From positions 351,270 through 415,269 of the forward strand of contig NZ_JAGYPG010000002.1 of NCBI RefSeq assembly GCF_018343625.1: a stretch of 64,000 bases of DNA, read 5' to 3'. The stretch's first letter is position 1; every line of letters begins with the position of its first letter. This DNA is from Lederbergia citri (GTDB lineage Bacteria; Bacillota; Bacilli; Bacillales; Bacillaceae_C). The notes under the pieces were generated by a model. It searched no databases. It was not told the origin of the DNA and saw only the letters and a list, made by a program, of their open reading frames with translations. A program made the position numbers and the translations under genes. Of the stretch, positions 35,947-44,250 are shown in pieces.

Positions 35947-36351
35947 CTATCTTCGCCGATCTTGTGAGTAATAAACGGCTTTATTCAATTTTTCAAGGCG
36001 TTCCTGCTCTTTTTCATATATGTCTAACTCACCTTTAATGCCTGTTTTACAGTCGTCACAAAGCTTACCTTCTTTAATAATATTCCCACATCTATCACAA
36101 GGATAACCTAAGTTTGGAAATTGTGTCGTATGTAGACGACCACGCTTCAACCATTTATATAGTAGTTTTTCGGGTGCTCCGGTAGCCTCCGAAACTCTTT
36201 CGATTCTTGAAGCCCTGTTCTCTTGCTTTCGTAAAAATCGGTACACCTTATCAAAAAGTGCTTCTTCTTCGCGATAGCACTTATCGCATACATCACGAAC
36301 TGAATTTTTCACAAAGATTTCGCCACAGTTTGGGCAGTTTAATAAATCCAT
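35947..36351 (-). CDS. yvyF: YvyF flagellar operon protein
   Basis: A 134-residue protein of the TIGR03826 (YvyF) family. It has a zinc ribbon at the N-terminus (CPNCGE at 6-11, then CDKCYR near 22), a helix-turn-helix-like segment (RIERVSEATGAPEKLLYKWL), and a second ribbon (CDRCGN near 90, CDDCKT near 104). The family always precedes flgM in bacilli and may regulate flagellar genes. The role is unproven. GGAGGG lies about 9 bases before the ATG. Confidence 0.9.
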   Translation of the reverse strand: MDLLNCPNCGEIFVKNSVRDVCDKCYREEEALFDKVYRFLRKQENRASRIERVSEATGAPEKLLYKWLKRGRLHTTQFPNLGYPCDRCGNIIKEGKLCDDCKTGIKGELDIYEKEQERLEKLNKAVYYSQDRRR

Positions 36352-36388
36352 TGAAAAATCCCTCCTTCATTCGCTGTTCTTATTTTTT

Positions 36389-36414
36389 ATATCGGCAACA
36401 TCACAAGTTTTTTA
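36389..36414 (-). promoter_or_regulatory. SigD promoter of yvyF-flgM
   Basis: The minus strand reads TAAA, a 14-base spacer and GCCGATAT, a perfect match to the SigD consensus. It lies about 40 bases before the yvyF start and immediately beside the left end of the tnpB element, whose insertion left it intact. Confidence 0.9.
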
Positions 36415-36565
36415 ACGGTTTTCTGAAAGAAGTCTCCCATCCTCAAGGAATGTGAAGGGTATCAACCCAATGAGTAGGTGGGAGATGAATTTCGGTTGGC
36501 GATAGCCAAAAATCTCTCACTATGATACAATCAGAACAAACGTTCTGTTAAAATGAGGTCGGAGT

Positions 36566-37726
36566 ATGACTAAGCAATATAAAGCTTTCCAATTTCGTTT
36601 GTTGCCAAATAAGGTTCAAGAAGTATTACTCACCAAAACTTTCGGTTGTGTCCGTTTTGTTTATAACAAAATGCTAGAAGAGCGTATAGAAACATATGAA
36701 AAATGCAAAGATGATAAAGAAATGCTTAAAAAACAAAAATTTCCGACTCCTGCTAAATACAAAAGTGATTTTCCATTTTTGAAAGAAGTGGATTCATTAG
36801 CTTTAGCTAACGCACAGATTAACTTACAAAATGCATATAAAAATTTCTTTGAAGATCGTGCTGAATTTCCAAAGTTCAAAAGCCGAAAGAATAAGCAATC
36901 TTATACAACGAATATGGTAAACGGAAATATAAAACTGAAAGCTGGTCATATCAAATTACCTAAACTAAAACTTGTAAAAATAAAACAACATCGGGAAATC
37001 CCCGCTGACTACAAGATAAAATCCTGTACGATTACCAAAACAAAGTCGGGAAAATACTATATTTCTATTTTGACAGAATACGAGAAAGAGATTACTCCAG
37101 CTATCATTCAGCATGTGGTGGGATTAGATTTTTCTATGGATGGTCTTTACGTCGAAAGCGAACAGGGTAAGAAAGCCAATTACCCAAGGTTTTATCGACA
37201 ATCATTAGACAAACTGGCAAAAGAACAACGAATTCTTTCTCGAAGAAAAAAAGGTTCCCTTCGTTGGGAAAAACAGCGTATGAAAGTCGCAAAACTCCAA
37301 GAAAAGACGGCTAACCAACGCAAAAACTTTCTGCATCATAAGTCAAAAAAATTATCAACAAACTATGATGCTGTTATTATGGAGGACTTGGACATGAAAG
37401 GAATGTCGCAAGCCCTCCACTTTGGAAAAAGTGTTCATGATAATGGTTGGGGAATGTTCACCGGGTTCCTACGATATAAGTTGGAAGAGCAAGGAAAACA
37501 GCTTATCAAAATTGACAAATGGTTCCCTTCTACTAAAAGATGTTCCCACTGTGGCGCGGAGAAAGAAATGCCATTATCAGAACGTGTATATCAATGTTCT
37601 TGCGGTTTTGTACTAGATCGTGACCATAATTCAGCAATTAATATCAAAAGGGAAGGACTACGCATGTTAGCAAAAAGCATAACGATCAAAACTCTTGGAA
37701 CAAGAGGGTTAGCTCGGTCAACTTAG
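36566..37726 (+). CDS. tnpB: TnpB RNA-guided endonuclease, IS200/IS605 type
   Basis: A 386-residue TnpB, the ancestor-type relative of Cas12. It appears intact. The RuvC catalytic residues are D188 (VVGLDFS), E273 (VIMEDLD) and D353 (LDRDHNSAINI). The zinc finger uses C326, C329, C344 and C346 (CSHCG and CSCG). The N-terminal wedge part starts YKAFQFRLLPNKVQEVLLTK and TFGCVRFVYNKMLEER. TnpB binds the RNA made from the element's right end and cuts DNA next to a target motif, helping the element persist. GAGG lies 7 bases upstream of the ATG. Transcription opposes that of the comF and flagellar genes. Confidence 0.93.
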   Translation: MTKQYKAFQFRLLPNKVQEVLLTKTFGCVRFVYNKMLEERIETYEKCKDDKEMLKKQKFPTPAKYKSDFPFLKEVDSLALANAQINLQNAYKNFFEDRAEFPKFKSRKNKQSYTTNMVNGNIKLKAGHIKLPKLKLVKIKQHREIPADYKIKSCTITKTKSGKYYISILTEYEKEITPAIIQHVVGLDFSMDGLYVESEQGKKANYPRFYRQSLDKLAKEQRILSRRKKGSLRWEKQRMKVAKLQEKTANQRKNFLHHKSKKLSTNYDAVIMEDLDMKGMSQALHFGKSVHDNGWGMFTGFLRYKLEEQGKQLIKIDKWFPSTKRCSHCGAEKEMPLSERVYQCSCGFVLDRDHNSAINIKREGLRMLAKSITIKTLGTRGLARST

Positions 37727-37808
37727 TCAGCTAGTAAAAGTGGCTATTACCCGAGAAGCCCACAACTTCAAGCAGACCGAAAGGTTAGCTAAGTGGTGGG
37801 TAGTTCAC
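37640..37808 (+). ncRNA. predicted omega RNA (reRNA) of the tnpB element
   Basis: In TnpB elements the guide RNA scaffold is encoded by the 3' end of tnpB and the right end. Here the tail folds as expected. GCCCAC at 37758-37763 can pair with GTGGGT at 37796-37801, enclosing a GACC-GAAA-GGTT hairpin with a GNRA loop, and the scaffold ends TTCAC. The guide would be the flanking bases starting at 37809 (CCCCTAGCGACTGTCAATGA), that is, the 3' end of comFC. The 5' boundary is approximate. Confidence 0.65.
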
Positions 37809-38515
37809 CCCCTAGCGACTGTCAATGATTGAACTTGATTAGCGCCAGCTTCTTTTAAAATTTTGGCAGCCTGCCTTAACGTGGATCCTGTCGTGTAAAT
37901 GTCGTCGATGAGGAGGATATTTTTTCCCTGAATGATGTTGGTGGGCTCTTTTAATTGAAACACTTGCTTTTGGGTAATTCGCTCGTCGCGAGATTTTTTT
38001 GATTGCTTCTCTGAGTGGGTTCGGATGAGGAGGTCGAATGCGGAGAACCCCGCTTCACGCGCGAGAGCCTCTGATTGGTTGAACCCACGTTCTTTAATAC
38101 GTTCTTCACTGAGTGGAATGGAAACGAGTATATCATGGTCGAGGTATTTTAATTGTGAGGAGATTTCTTTGGAAAAAGCTTTTGCCAACTCATAATCACC
38201 ACGGAATTTGAAGCGCGCAATGAATTCTTTTAAAAAATCATTATATATAAAGATTGAGAAGTTTTTATCAAGGGTGCTTTTCAATTGTGGGTCCTGCTCC
38301 CAGCGAATACAGTCTAAACAAGTGTGGTCTGTGACGAATTTCGGATCCAGTTCTTTAATAGGTCTTGAACATATATCGCACAGGTATCCCTTGATAAGTT
38401 CTAGCTTTTCTCTACATTTCTGACATAACGCTGGCTCCTTTTTAGGAAAAATGATGTTAATCCAATCTATTTCATTCATTATAAGTGCATCGCAATATAG
38501 GCAATGGTTTGTCAA
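37805..38515 (-). CDS. comFC: competence protein ComFC (phosphoribosyltransferase-like)
   Basis: A 236-residue ComF/GntX-family protein required for DNA uptake in naturally competent bacteria. N-terminal zinc ribbons (CLYCD, CQKCRE, CDICSR, CLDC) are followed by a phosphoribosyltransferase fold with VSIPLSEERIKERGFNQSEA and the PRPP loop NILLIDDIYTTGSTLRQAA. The TTG start overlaps the comFA stop (TTGA). The tnpB element ends inside the stop codon: the TGA comes from the element, and the protein still ends TVARG. comFB is not present between comFA and comFC. Confidence 0.9.
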   Translation of the reverse strand: MTNHCLYCDALIMNEIDWINIIFPKKEPALCQKCREKLELIKGYLCDICSRPIKELDPKFVTDHTCLDCIRWEQDPQLKSTLDKNFSIFIYNDFLKEFIARFKFRGDYELAKAFSKEISSQLKYLDHDILVSIPLSEERIKERGFNQSEALAREAGFSAFDLLIRTHSEKQSKKSRDERITQKQVFQLKEPTNIIQGKNILLIDDIYTTGSTLRQAAKILKEAGANQVQSLTVARG

Positions 38516-39969
38516 TTGTCCATCATCCCCTTTTTCAAAGCTTCTTTGTTCATATTATCAATATGGATAAGGGCGCGAATCATTGCTTTCGTGCGTCCGT
38601 GGTGGAAAAAAGTAATTTCTCCGCTAGGAAACTCCGAACTGCGTCCGACACGTCCGGAGATTTGAACGAGTGCGGCTTCTGTAAAGATGTCATCCTCCGC
38701 TCCAAGGACCGCGACATCGATATTTGGGAACGTCACACCTCGTTCTAAGATAGTTGTCGTGAGTAGTAGTGGTATCTTTTTTCGGCGCATTTTTTCAACT
38801 TTTTCTTTTCTGTAGAGATCTTCTGCATGAACGGATTCAATTTCTGGATGGAGTTTGCGAAAAAGTGGGAGGGCTTTTTCCATTAGTTCAATATGGGGTA
38901 AAAATACGAGTGCCTGCTTGTTCGAAGTGATTCTTTTTTTGACCCATGCTTCTACATTGTTGGGAATTCGTCCTTTTTGAAATTGCTTCCTCCAATCGCC
39001 GCACCATTTAAATGTTGGGACTGGCAATGGTTTCCGATGATAACGGGAAGGGATTTTAATGTGATTTCTTTTACTGTACTTGCATTCGGCCTGCCATTTT
39101 TCATTTGGTGTGGCGGTTAGGAAGATGCGTGCCGCGGTGTTTTTTGTGGATTTTTTCACGGCCCATTGTAAGCTTTCATCATAAGAAAAAGGAAACGCAT
39201 CGACTTCATCGACAATCATGACATCGAAAGCTTTTTCAAAACGCATGAGCTGGTGTGTCGTTGAGATAGTGAGTGGTGCGTAAACGTGGCGATCTTCGGT
39301 GCCACCGTACAATGCCACGACTTTTGTATGTGGAAAGACTTTTTTAAAGCGGGGTGCTAGTTCTAATACGACATCTGTTCTTGGAGTGGCAATGCAAATA
39401 CGGTAGCCTGAGAGAAGTGCTTTATCAATTGCTTCAAAAAGCACCTCTGTTTTCCCCGCTCCGCAAACCGCCCAAATCAAGATGTCTGTTTTTGTGTGTA
39501 CAGCTTGGATAGTTGCTTGCGATGCCACTTTTTGGCCTGGTGAGAGTTGACCATTCCATGATAAATAGGTGTGGCGAAACTTTGTTGGTAAATTGGATGG
39601 TGTTGGGTGAGAGATTTTTTGACGCGGAATTTTGAATGTCTTTTTTCGTAGGCTACTTATAGGAGGGCCGCTCCATGTGTATAGAGGAGTACATGATGCC
39701 ACTCGTCCCATCATGATGCACTTTCGGCAATAAAAGCAGCCTGCTTCGTTTTGGCAATTGGCACATGGAAAATTCGCAAACAGCCTCTGAGTAGAATTCG
39801 CACATCGGTTGCAATGCCATCTTTTTGATTTTTTAACTATACCCGGAATGGTATTAATGTTTCCAATGGAGATTTGCTCGTCCAATTTTTCCCGAGGAAA
39901 GGGGATTTCTGAAGCAAGAAGGGAGCGACCGGAGAGAAAGAGTTGAAGGTCGGGAGTGAGATTTTTCAT
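38512..39969 (-). CDS. comFA: competence DNA translocase ComFA (DEAD-box ATPase)
   Basis: A 485-residue helicase-like ATPase that drives single-stranded DNA import. A zinc finger with cysteines at 53, 56, 69, 72, 78, 81 and 84 precedes the motor. The Walker A motif is VCGAGKTEVLF (GAGKT 170-174), and others are ATPRTDVVLELAPRF, STTHQLMRF, VDEVDAF (Walker B), FLTATPNEKW and a C-terminal QISGRVGRSSEFPSGEI. AGGTGA lies just before the ATG at 39969. It forms an operon with comFC. Confidence 0.95.
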   Translation of the reverse strand: MKNLTPDLQLFLSGRSLLASEIPFPREKLDEQISIGNINTIPGIVKKSKRWHCNRCANSTQRLFANFPCANCQNEAGCFYCRKCIMMGRVASCTPLYTWSGPPISSLRKKTFKIPRQKISHPTPSNLPTKFRHTYLSWNGQLSPGQKVASQATIQAVHTKTDILIWAVCGAGKTEVLFEAIDKALLSGYRICIATPRTDVVLELAPRFKKVFPHTKVVALYGGTEDRHVYAPLTISTTHQLMRFEKAFDVMIVDEVDAFPFSYDESLQWAVKKSTKNTAARIFLTATPNEKWQAECKYSKRNHIKIPSRYHRKPLPVPTFKWCGDWRKQFQKGRIPNNVEAWVKKRITSNKQALVFLPHIELMEKALPLFRKLHPEIESVHAEDLYRKEKVEKMRRKKIPLLLTTTILERGVTFPNIDVAVLGAEDDIFTEAALVQISGRVGRSSEFPSGEITFFHHGRTKAMIRALIHIDNMNKEALKKGMMDN

Positions 39970-39999
39970 CAAATCACCTCGAGGATTATTTTATAAAAA

Positions 40000-40029
40000 A
40001 ACAGTGGGAAGGAGAAACAACCCACTGTT
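40000..40029 (-). terminator. terminator after degV
   Basis: A 9-bp stem AACAGTGGG/CCCACTGTT with a 12-base loop, followed on the minus strand by TTTTTTATAAAA. It overlaps the degV stop and lies 30 bases before comFA. A T-run on the other side could also serve the plus strand. Confidence 0.85.
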
Positions 40030-40870
40030 ATTTTTTCGTCCAGCAAAGTCCCATTGCACCTTCACCGAGATGGGTGCCAATGACAGGGCCAAAATAGCTG
40101 ATTGTAAATTCAACATTCGGATAAAGCGCGGATAATTCATTTTTCCAGACCGCAGCATCTTCAACACGATTCGCATGGATGATGGTTGCTTGAAGCGGTT
40201 CTCCTTTTCGAGCATCCTCGCCAAGCAATTCTTCGATGCGTTTCATCGCCTTCTTGCGCGTGCGGATTTTTTCAAACGGAACGATGACTTTATCTACGAA
40301 ATGGAGAAGTGGTTTAATGTTTAACAGGCTGCCAATTAAAGCCTGTGCGCTCGAAAGTCTTCCACCGCGCTGAAGATGAGATAGGTCATCTACCATAAAA
40401 TACGCTCTCATAGATGCTTTTAGATCATCCAAGCGAGCTAGTATTTCATCCGGGGTCTTGCCTTCTTGGGCCATTATAGCAGCTTCTAGTGCATAGAAAC
40501 CTTGAGCCATGCAGCTGATCTCGGAATCATACGGGTACACCTTGGCACCTTCTATTACATCGGCGGCTGCAACCGCTCCTTGATACGTTCCGCTTATGCC
40601 GCTCGAAAGATGGATGCTGATAATCGCATCGTATTCTTTCGCTAATTCATTGTACAATTCCTCAAACTCCCCAATCGGCGGCTGGGTCGTCGTTGGAAGC
40701 TTTTGCCCATTTCTAACCTCTTCATAAAAATCATTTGCAGAAATATCAATCTCTTCACGATACGTCTCACCATTAATAACAACAATCAAAGGAATCATAT
40801 GTATATTTAAAATCTCACGTATATGCTTCGGTATATAAGAAGTACTATCAGTCACAACCACCGTCTTCAA
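40028..40870 (-). CDS. degV: DegV-family fatty-acid-binding protein
   Basis: A 280-residue DegV protein. DegV/FakB proteins bind a fatty acid and present it to a kinase (FakA) for phosphorylation. Conserved segments are KTVVVTDSTSYIPKHI, LPTTTQPPIGEFEELYNEL, IISIHLSSGISGTYQGA, YPYDSEISCMAQGF and HLQRGGRLSSAQALIGSLLN. The start is probably TTG at 40870, with GAGGT 8 bases upstream, not the longer reading from 40918. The ligand cannot be read from sequence. Confidence 0.9.
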   Translation of the reverse strand: MKTVVVTDSTSYIPKHIREILNIHMIPLIVVINGETYREEIDISANDFYEEVRNGQKLPTTTQPPIGEFEELYNELAKEYDAIISIHLSSGISGTYQGAVAAADVIEGAKVYPYDSEISCMAQGFYALEAAIMAQEGKTPDEILARLDDLKASMRAYFMVDDLSHLQRGGRLSSAQALIGSLLNIKPLLHFVDKVIVPFEKIRTRKKAMKRIEELLGEDARKGEPLQATIIHANRVEDAAVWKNELSALYPNVEFTISYFGPVIGTHLGEGAMGLCWTKK

Positions 40871-41068
40871 AAATATCAACCTCACTAACTTCCATGTTCT
40901 TCTCCCCATTCTATCCAATTAAACCATATTTGAAAAGAGGCATTTCGAGTGGGGACATGGTCATTGGTGAGAGGGATTTTTGATAGAGTTGCCTTAGGTG
41001 TAACTTAATAGAGTGGGAGCAATCATTTGAATACAGCTTTTTAATAGTTTTTCTTACGAGGAGGCGCT

Positions 41069-41141
41069 TTGAACCTTTCAAACGGACTTTTAAAGTGGTT
41101 TTAGTATAGGAAGGGGCACTTTGATTGTTTCAAACGGACAC
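41069..41141. repeat. two copies of a 21-bp imperfect repeat
   Basis: CTTTGA, three variable bases and TTTCAAACGGAC occur at 41069-41089 and at 41121-41141, a period of 52 bases, each preceded by a G-rich GAGGCG/GGGGCA stretch. The spacing bases differ. Function unknown. Confidence 0.65.
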
Positions 41142-41183
41142 TTGTTTGGTAGCGCCTGAACAGAGTAACATTCTATGATTCAT

Positions 41184-41244
41184 CGTGACCTCGACCGCGA
41201 CTTTTCTACAATAAAGGGCACATTGGAGTACCAAGCGTGACCTC
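41184..41244. repeat. second pair of short repeats with the same 52-base spacing
   Basis: CGTGACCTC with a shared AC two bases later occurs at 41184-41192 and 41236-41244. The 52-base offset equals that of the neighbouring 21-bp repeat pair. The matches are short, so chance is possible. Confidence 0.4.
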
Positions 41245-41295
41245 AACACAGTTTTTAAATACAACATTGAACACTTTCCTATTAAAAACAAAAAA

Positions 41296-41324
41296 AATCC
41301 ATTCAAACTTAGTCTGAACAGATT
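41296..41324 (-). terminator. terminator after degU
   Basis: In minus-strand RNA, AAUCUGUUCAGAC and GUUUGAAUGGAUU form 13 consecutive pairs including four G-U, with a 3-base loop, followed by eight U. It lies 20 bases beyond the degU stop. Confidence 0.85.
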
Positions 41325-41344
41325 TTTTCCAAACGTTTAGATTT

Positions 41345-42025
41345 TTAGCGAACTTCTACCCAACCATTTTTGATAGCTGTGACGACGGCTTGGGTGCGGT
41401 CGTTAACGTTCATTTTTTGTAGGATGTTGCTTACGTGGTTTTTGACTGTTTTTTCGCTGATGAAAAGTGTTTCGCCAATGCCGCGGTTGCTTTTTCCGTC
41501 GGCGAGGAGCTGGAGCACTTCGCACTCTCTGCTTGTCAACAAATGAAGCGGGATTTGAACTTCTGGTTGTTGGTAGCCGCCGCTGCTATTTGTTTGATTT
41601 GCCAGTCTTCTATATTCTCCAATAAGTTTATGTGTAACCTTCGGATGTATGTATGATCCGCCATCAGCGACAATTTTTACAGCCTCTATCAGTTCATCAG
41701 AATCCATTTCTTTCAGCATATAGCCTGAAGCCCCAGTTTTTAATGCATGTGTCACATAAGCTTCATCATCATGGATTGATAGAATCATTGCTTTTGTTTC
41801 TGGATATGCCTCTAATAGCTGACGTGTTGCTTCAATACCGTTTGTCATTTTCATATTAATGTCAAGAAGCACGACATCTGGCGAATACTTTTCTACTAGT
41901 TCAACTGCATCGGAGCCATCCTCTCCTTCGGCTACGACAGTAAAAGATTTTTCAAACTCAAGGATTCTTTTCACTCCTTCACGAAACAATTGATGATCAT
42001 CAATGATTACGATTTTCGTTGTCAC
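41345..42025 (-). CDS. degU: two-component response regulator DegU
   Basis: A 226-residue NarL/LuxR-type response regulator. The receiver domain (1-120) has the acidic pair D9/D10 in VIIDDH, the phosphorylation site D55 in [10 protein letters not shown], and K104-type residue in YMLKEMD. The C-terminal helix-turn-helix covers about 160-225 ([34 protein letters not shown]). In bacilli DegU controls exoenzymes, motility, biofilm and competence, and can influence flgM. GTG start with GAGGGGG 8 bases upstream. It follows degS. Confidence 0.95.
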   Translation of the reverse strand: MTTKIVIIDDHQLFREGVKRILEFEKSFTVVAEGEDGSDAVELVEKYSPDVVLLDINMKMTNGIEATRQLLEAYPETKAMILSIHDDEAYVTHALKTGASGYMLKEMDSDELIEAVKIVADGGSYIHPKVTHKLIGEYRRLANQTNSSGGYQQPEVQIPLHLLTSRECEVLQLLADGKSNRGIGETLFISEKTVKNHVSNILQKMNVNDRTQAVVTAIKNGWVEVR

Positions 42026-42142
42026 TACTAATTCCCCCTCAAGCTTCTATGTTTAGCATTTTTCTTGTTTCATAGGATGTAATATATTACACTTTGGCTG
42101 TTTTAGCAAAAGGTTGTTACTCTAATCAATTAGGAGCTACCC

Positions 42143-43282
42143 TCAATCCAATAATGGAATTTGCATAGTGATAGCAGTACCTGTCAAAGGACTTGAGTCA
42201 ATGGAAAGGACACCTTCCAAGATAACGATTCGCTCCTTCATGCCAATTAATCCAAACGAACCACTTTTCTTTTCATCGGGATTAAATCCAACACCATTAT
42301 CTTTCACGACAACATTTATACTGTCGCGTCTTCTTTCGAATTTCACCACTATCTCACTGGCTTTCGAATGCTTCAGAGCATTCTGAACCGACTCTTGAAT
42401 GAGGCGAAAAAGCGCTACTTCATATTTAGATGGAAGCCTTTTATCCTCGCCAATATGAACAAATTTTATTTTAACTACTTTGTTATATTCTTCAATCGTC
42501 GCTAAATACCTTTTTAATGTCGGAATAAGGCCCAAATCGTCCAACACCATCGGACGTAAATCATAAATAATACGGCGAACCTCGTATAATGCTGCGCGAA
42601 TCATTTCTTTTAAACTACGGATTTCAAGCAGCGATTGCTCCGGGCCAAATTCTTTATGAACTTTTTCAGCCAGGTCAGATCTGATGAGAACGTTTGCCAA
42701 AAGCTGGGCTGGCCCATCATGAATTTCACGTGAAATTCGTTTTCTTTCCTCTTCCTGGGCTTCGATAATGCGAAGTCCAAAGTCTTGTTTCATTTTTGCA
42801 TCTTCTAATACTTCACCAATATCTTTTATATCACTAACGAGATAGTTAGAGATGATCGTGATTTGTGAGACGAGTGTTTCGGCGCGGTCAATCGTTTCCT
42901 GAAGACCTAAAAGCCTTCTTTCCAAGTCATCACGCCTTAGACGCAATTGCTTTTCAAATTGAGCATTGATTGTGTGCCTCGTTTGCAGCTCATGGGCATT
43001 TTCATACACTTCGCGGACTTCTGTTTCACTAAAAGCACGGAAATTTTTACTGACCTCGGAAAGTCGCTTTCTAGCAAGTCTGGCTTTAATTTCAAGTTCA
43101 TCGCCTTCAACAATCACATGTTTCACTTGTTCTTTAATTTCTTTTAATTCTGCAATTAAAGAATCATGCTCCTGCCTGCATTGCTCGCCGATGCGAAAAA
43201 TTTCATCCTTACTTTTATCCACGGTTTCTATCATTTGCTCTACTATAAAATCCAACGCTTTAACATCTAATTTTCTTAACAT
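42143..43282 (-). CDS. degS: sensor histidine kinase DegS
   Basis: A 379-residue cytoplasmic kinase without membrane segments. The N-terminal 165 residues are a long coiled-coil sensor region. The HisKA_3 site is RISREIHDGPAQLLANVLIR with phospho-acceptor H188. The ATPase domain shows LIQESVQNALKHSKAS (N box), VVKDNGVGFNPDE and SFGLIGMKERI. It phosphorylates DegU. AGGT lies 4 bases before the ATG. The pair lies head-to-head with yvyE, as in B. subtilis. Confidence 0.95.
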   Translation of the reverse strand: MLRKLDVKALDFIVEQMIETVDKSKDEIFRIGEQCRQEHDSLIAELKEIKEQVKHVIVEGDELEIKARLARKRLSEVSKNFRAFSETEVREVYENAHELQTRHTINAQFEKQLRLRRDDLERRLLGLQETIDRAETLVSQITIISNYLVSDIKDIGEVLEDAKMKQDFGLRIIEAQEEERKRISREIHDGPAQLLANVLIRSDLAEKVHKEFGPEQSLLEIRSLKEMIRAALYEVRRIIYDLRPMVLDDLGLIPTLKRYLATIEEYNKVVKIKFVHIGEDKRLPSKYEVALFRLIQESVQNALKHSKASEIVVKFERRRDSINVVVKDNGVGFNPDEKKSGSFGLIGMKERIVILEGVLSIDSSPLTGTAITMQIPLLD

Positions 43283-43515
43283 TTTTACCTCGAGGGATAC
43301 CCCCCTTTGCGCATTAAATTAATTTTACATTAATTTGCATATTTCAACTATTTTTGAAGTGAAAATTCAAGCAAAATAAGCCTTAATGACCAAAAAACTT
43401 TAATATCAACTGTAACCAAATAGGACATTTTATCTACCGATAGACAAAAAGACCTATCTGAGATTCTCATAAAAAATGGATTTGATTCTATTTCCTTATT
43501 ATATCATGTATAATT

Positions 43516-43543
43516 TTGATACACATTAAGTTTTTCTTATACT
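43516..43543 (+). promoter_or_regulatory. SigA promoter of yvyE
   Basis: TTGATA, a 16-base spacer and TATACT lie about 25 bases before the yvyE start: five of six matches in each hexamer. The remaining 43283-43515 stretch is AT-rich and should contain the degS promoter, but no clear one was found. Confidence 0.65.
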
Positions 43544-43568
43544 ACATATTGTGAGAGGAGCGGGTTCA

Positions 43569-44210
43569 TTGCTTCCGAACTATTTTACTGTAAAAAAACA
43601 GGGAGAACATGAAATCATTATTCAAAAATCAAGATTTATTGCCCATATTAGCCGTGCTGAAACAGAAGAAGAAGCTCAGCAGTTCATTCAAGATATTAAA
43701 AAGAAAAATTGGAATGCCACTCATAATTGCTCTGCTTATTTAATCGGCGAACATAATCAGATTCAAAAAGCGAATGACGATGGAGAGCCGAGTGGAACGG
43801 CAGGGGTGCCCATTCTCGAAGTTTTAAAGAAGCGGGATTTAAAAGATACTGTCGTAGTCGTAACGAGGTATTTCGGTGGCATCAAGCTCGGGGCAGGCGG
43901 CTTAATTCGCGCGTATGGGAAATCGACAACTGAAGGACTAAATGCTGTCGGAGTTGTGGAACGAAAATTAATGACTGTAATGCATATCGATGCCGACTAC
44001 TCATGGCTTGGAAAACTAGAAAATGAAATACGCTCATCTACATACAAACTAAAGGAAATTCATTATTCCGAGCAAGTTGAGGTAGAAGTGTACGTCGAAG
44101 ATTCAGAAGTGGGGACTTTTAGCGAATGGATCATCGATATGACGAATGGACAGGCTACCATCGTGGAAGGTGAAAAATTGTATCTTGAGGTGGATATACC
44201 GCCGAAATAA
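43569..44210 (+). CDS. yvyE: IMPACT/YigZ-family protein YvyE
   Basis: A 213-residue UPF0029/YigZ protein. Conserved segments include KSRFIAHISRAETEEEAQQF, NATHNCSAYLIG, ANDDGEPSGTAGVPILEVL and VVTRYFGGIKLGAGGLIRAY. The eukaryotic relative IMPACT acts in translation stress signalling. The bacterial role is unsettled. TTG at 43569 is chosen because GAGGAG lies 8 bases upstream and the family starts there (LLPNYFTVKKQG). A GTG 6 codons earlier is within the ribosome site. Confidence 0.9.
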   Translation: MLPNYFTVKKQGEHEIIIQKSRFIAHISRAETEEEAQQFIQDIKKKNWNATHNCSAYLIGEHNQIQKANDDGEPSGTAGVPILEVLKKRDLKDTVVVVTRYFGGIKLGAGGLIRAYGKSTTEGLNAVGVVERKLMTVMHIDADYSWLGKLENEIRSSTYKLKEIHYSEQVEVEVYVEDSEVGTFSEWIIDMTNGQATIVEGEKLYLEVDIPPK

Positions 44211-44211
44211 T

Positions 44212-44250
44212 GGGGACGAGTTCAAATGAACCCGTCCCCTTCCTTTTTAA
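44212..44250 (+). terminator. terminator between yvyE and the sugar permease gene
   Basis: A long stem GGGGACG.GTTCA / TGAAC.CGTCCCC with an AA centre, followed by TTCCTTTTTAA on the plus strand. It ends yvyE. It overlaps the tail of the convergent permease gene and may serve both directions. Confidence 0.88.

Larger units (their letters stand above)
36415..37808 (+). mobile_element. IS1341-type (IS200/IS605 superfamily) element carrying only tnpB
   Basis: The element occupies the space between comFC and the SigD promoter of yvyF. It has no tnpA, so it could move only with a transposase from elsewhere. The left end contains hairpins (TCTCCCA 36432-36438 with TGGGAGA, and GGGTATCAACCC inside). 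The right end is the structured RNA tail ending in TTCAC at 37804-37808. On the left it abuts TTTAA, a sequence used as target motif by several TnpB relatives. Ends are inferred from sequence and may be off by a few bases. Confidence 0.75.
40871..41295. other. intergenic region with two pairs of short repeats
   Basis: No gene is supported here. The region contains two repeat pairs described separately. It should also carry the degV promoter on the minus strand, but I cannot identify a clear -10/-35. Confidence 0.5.
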
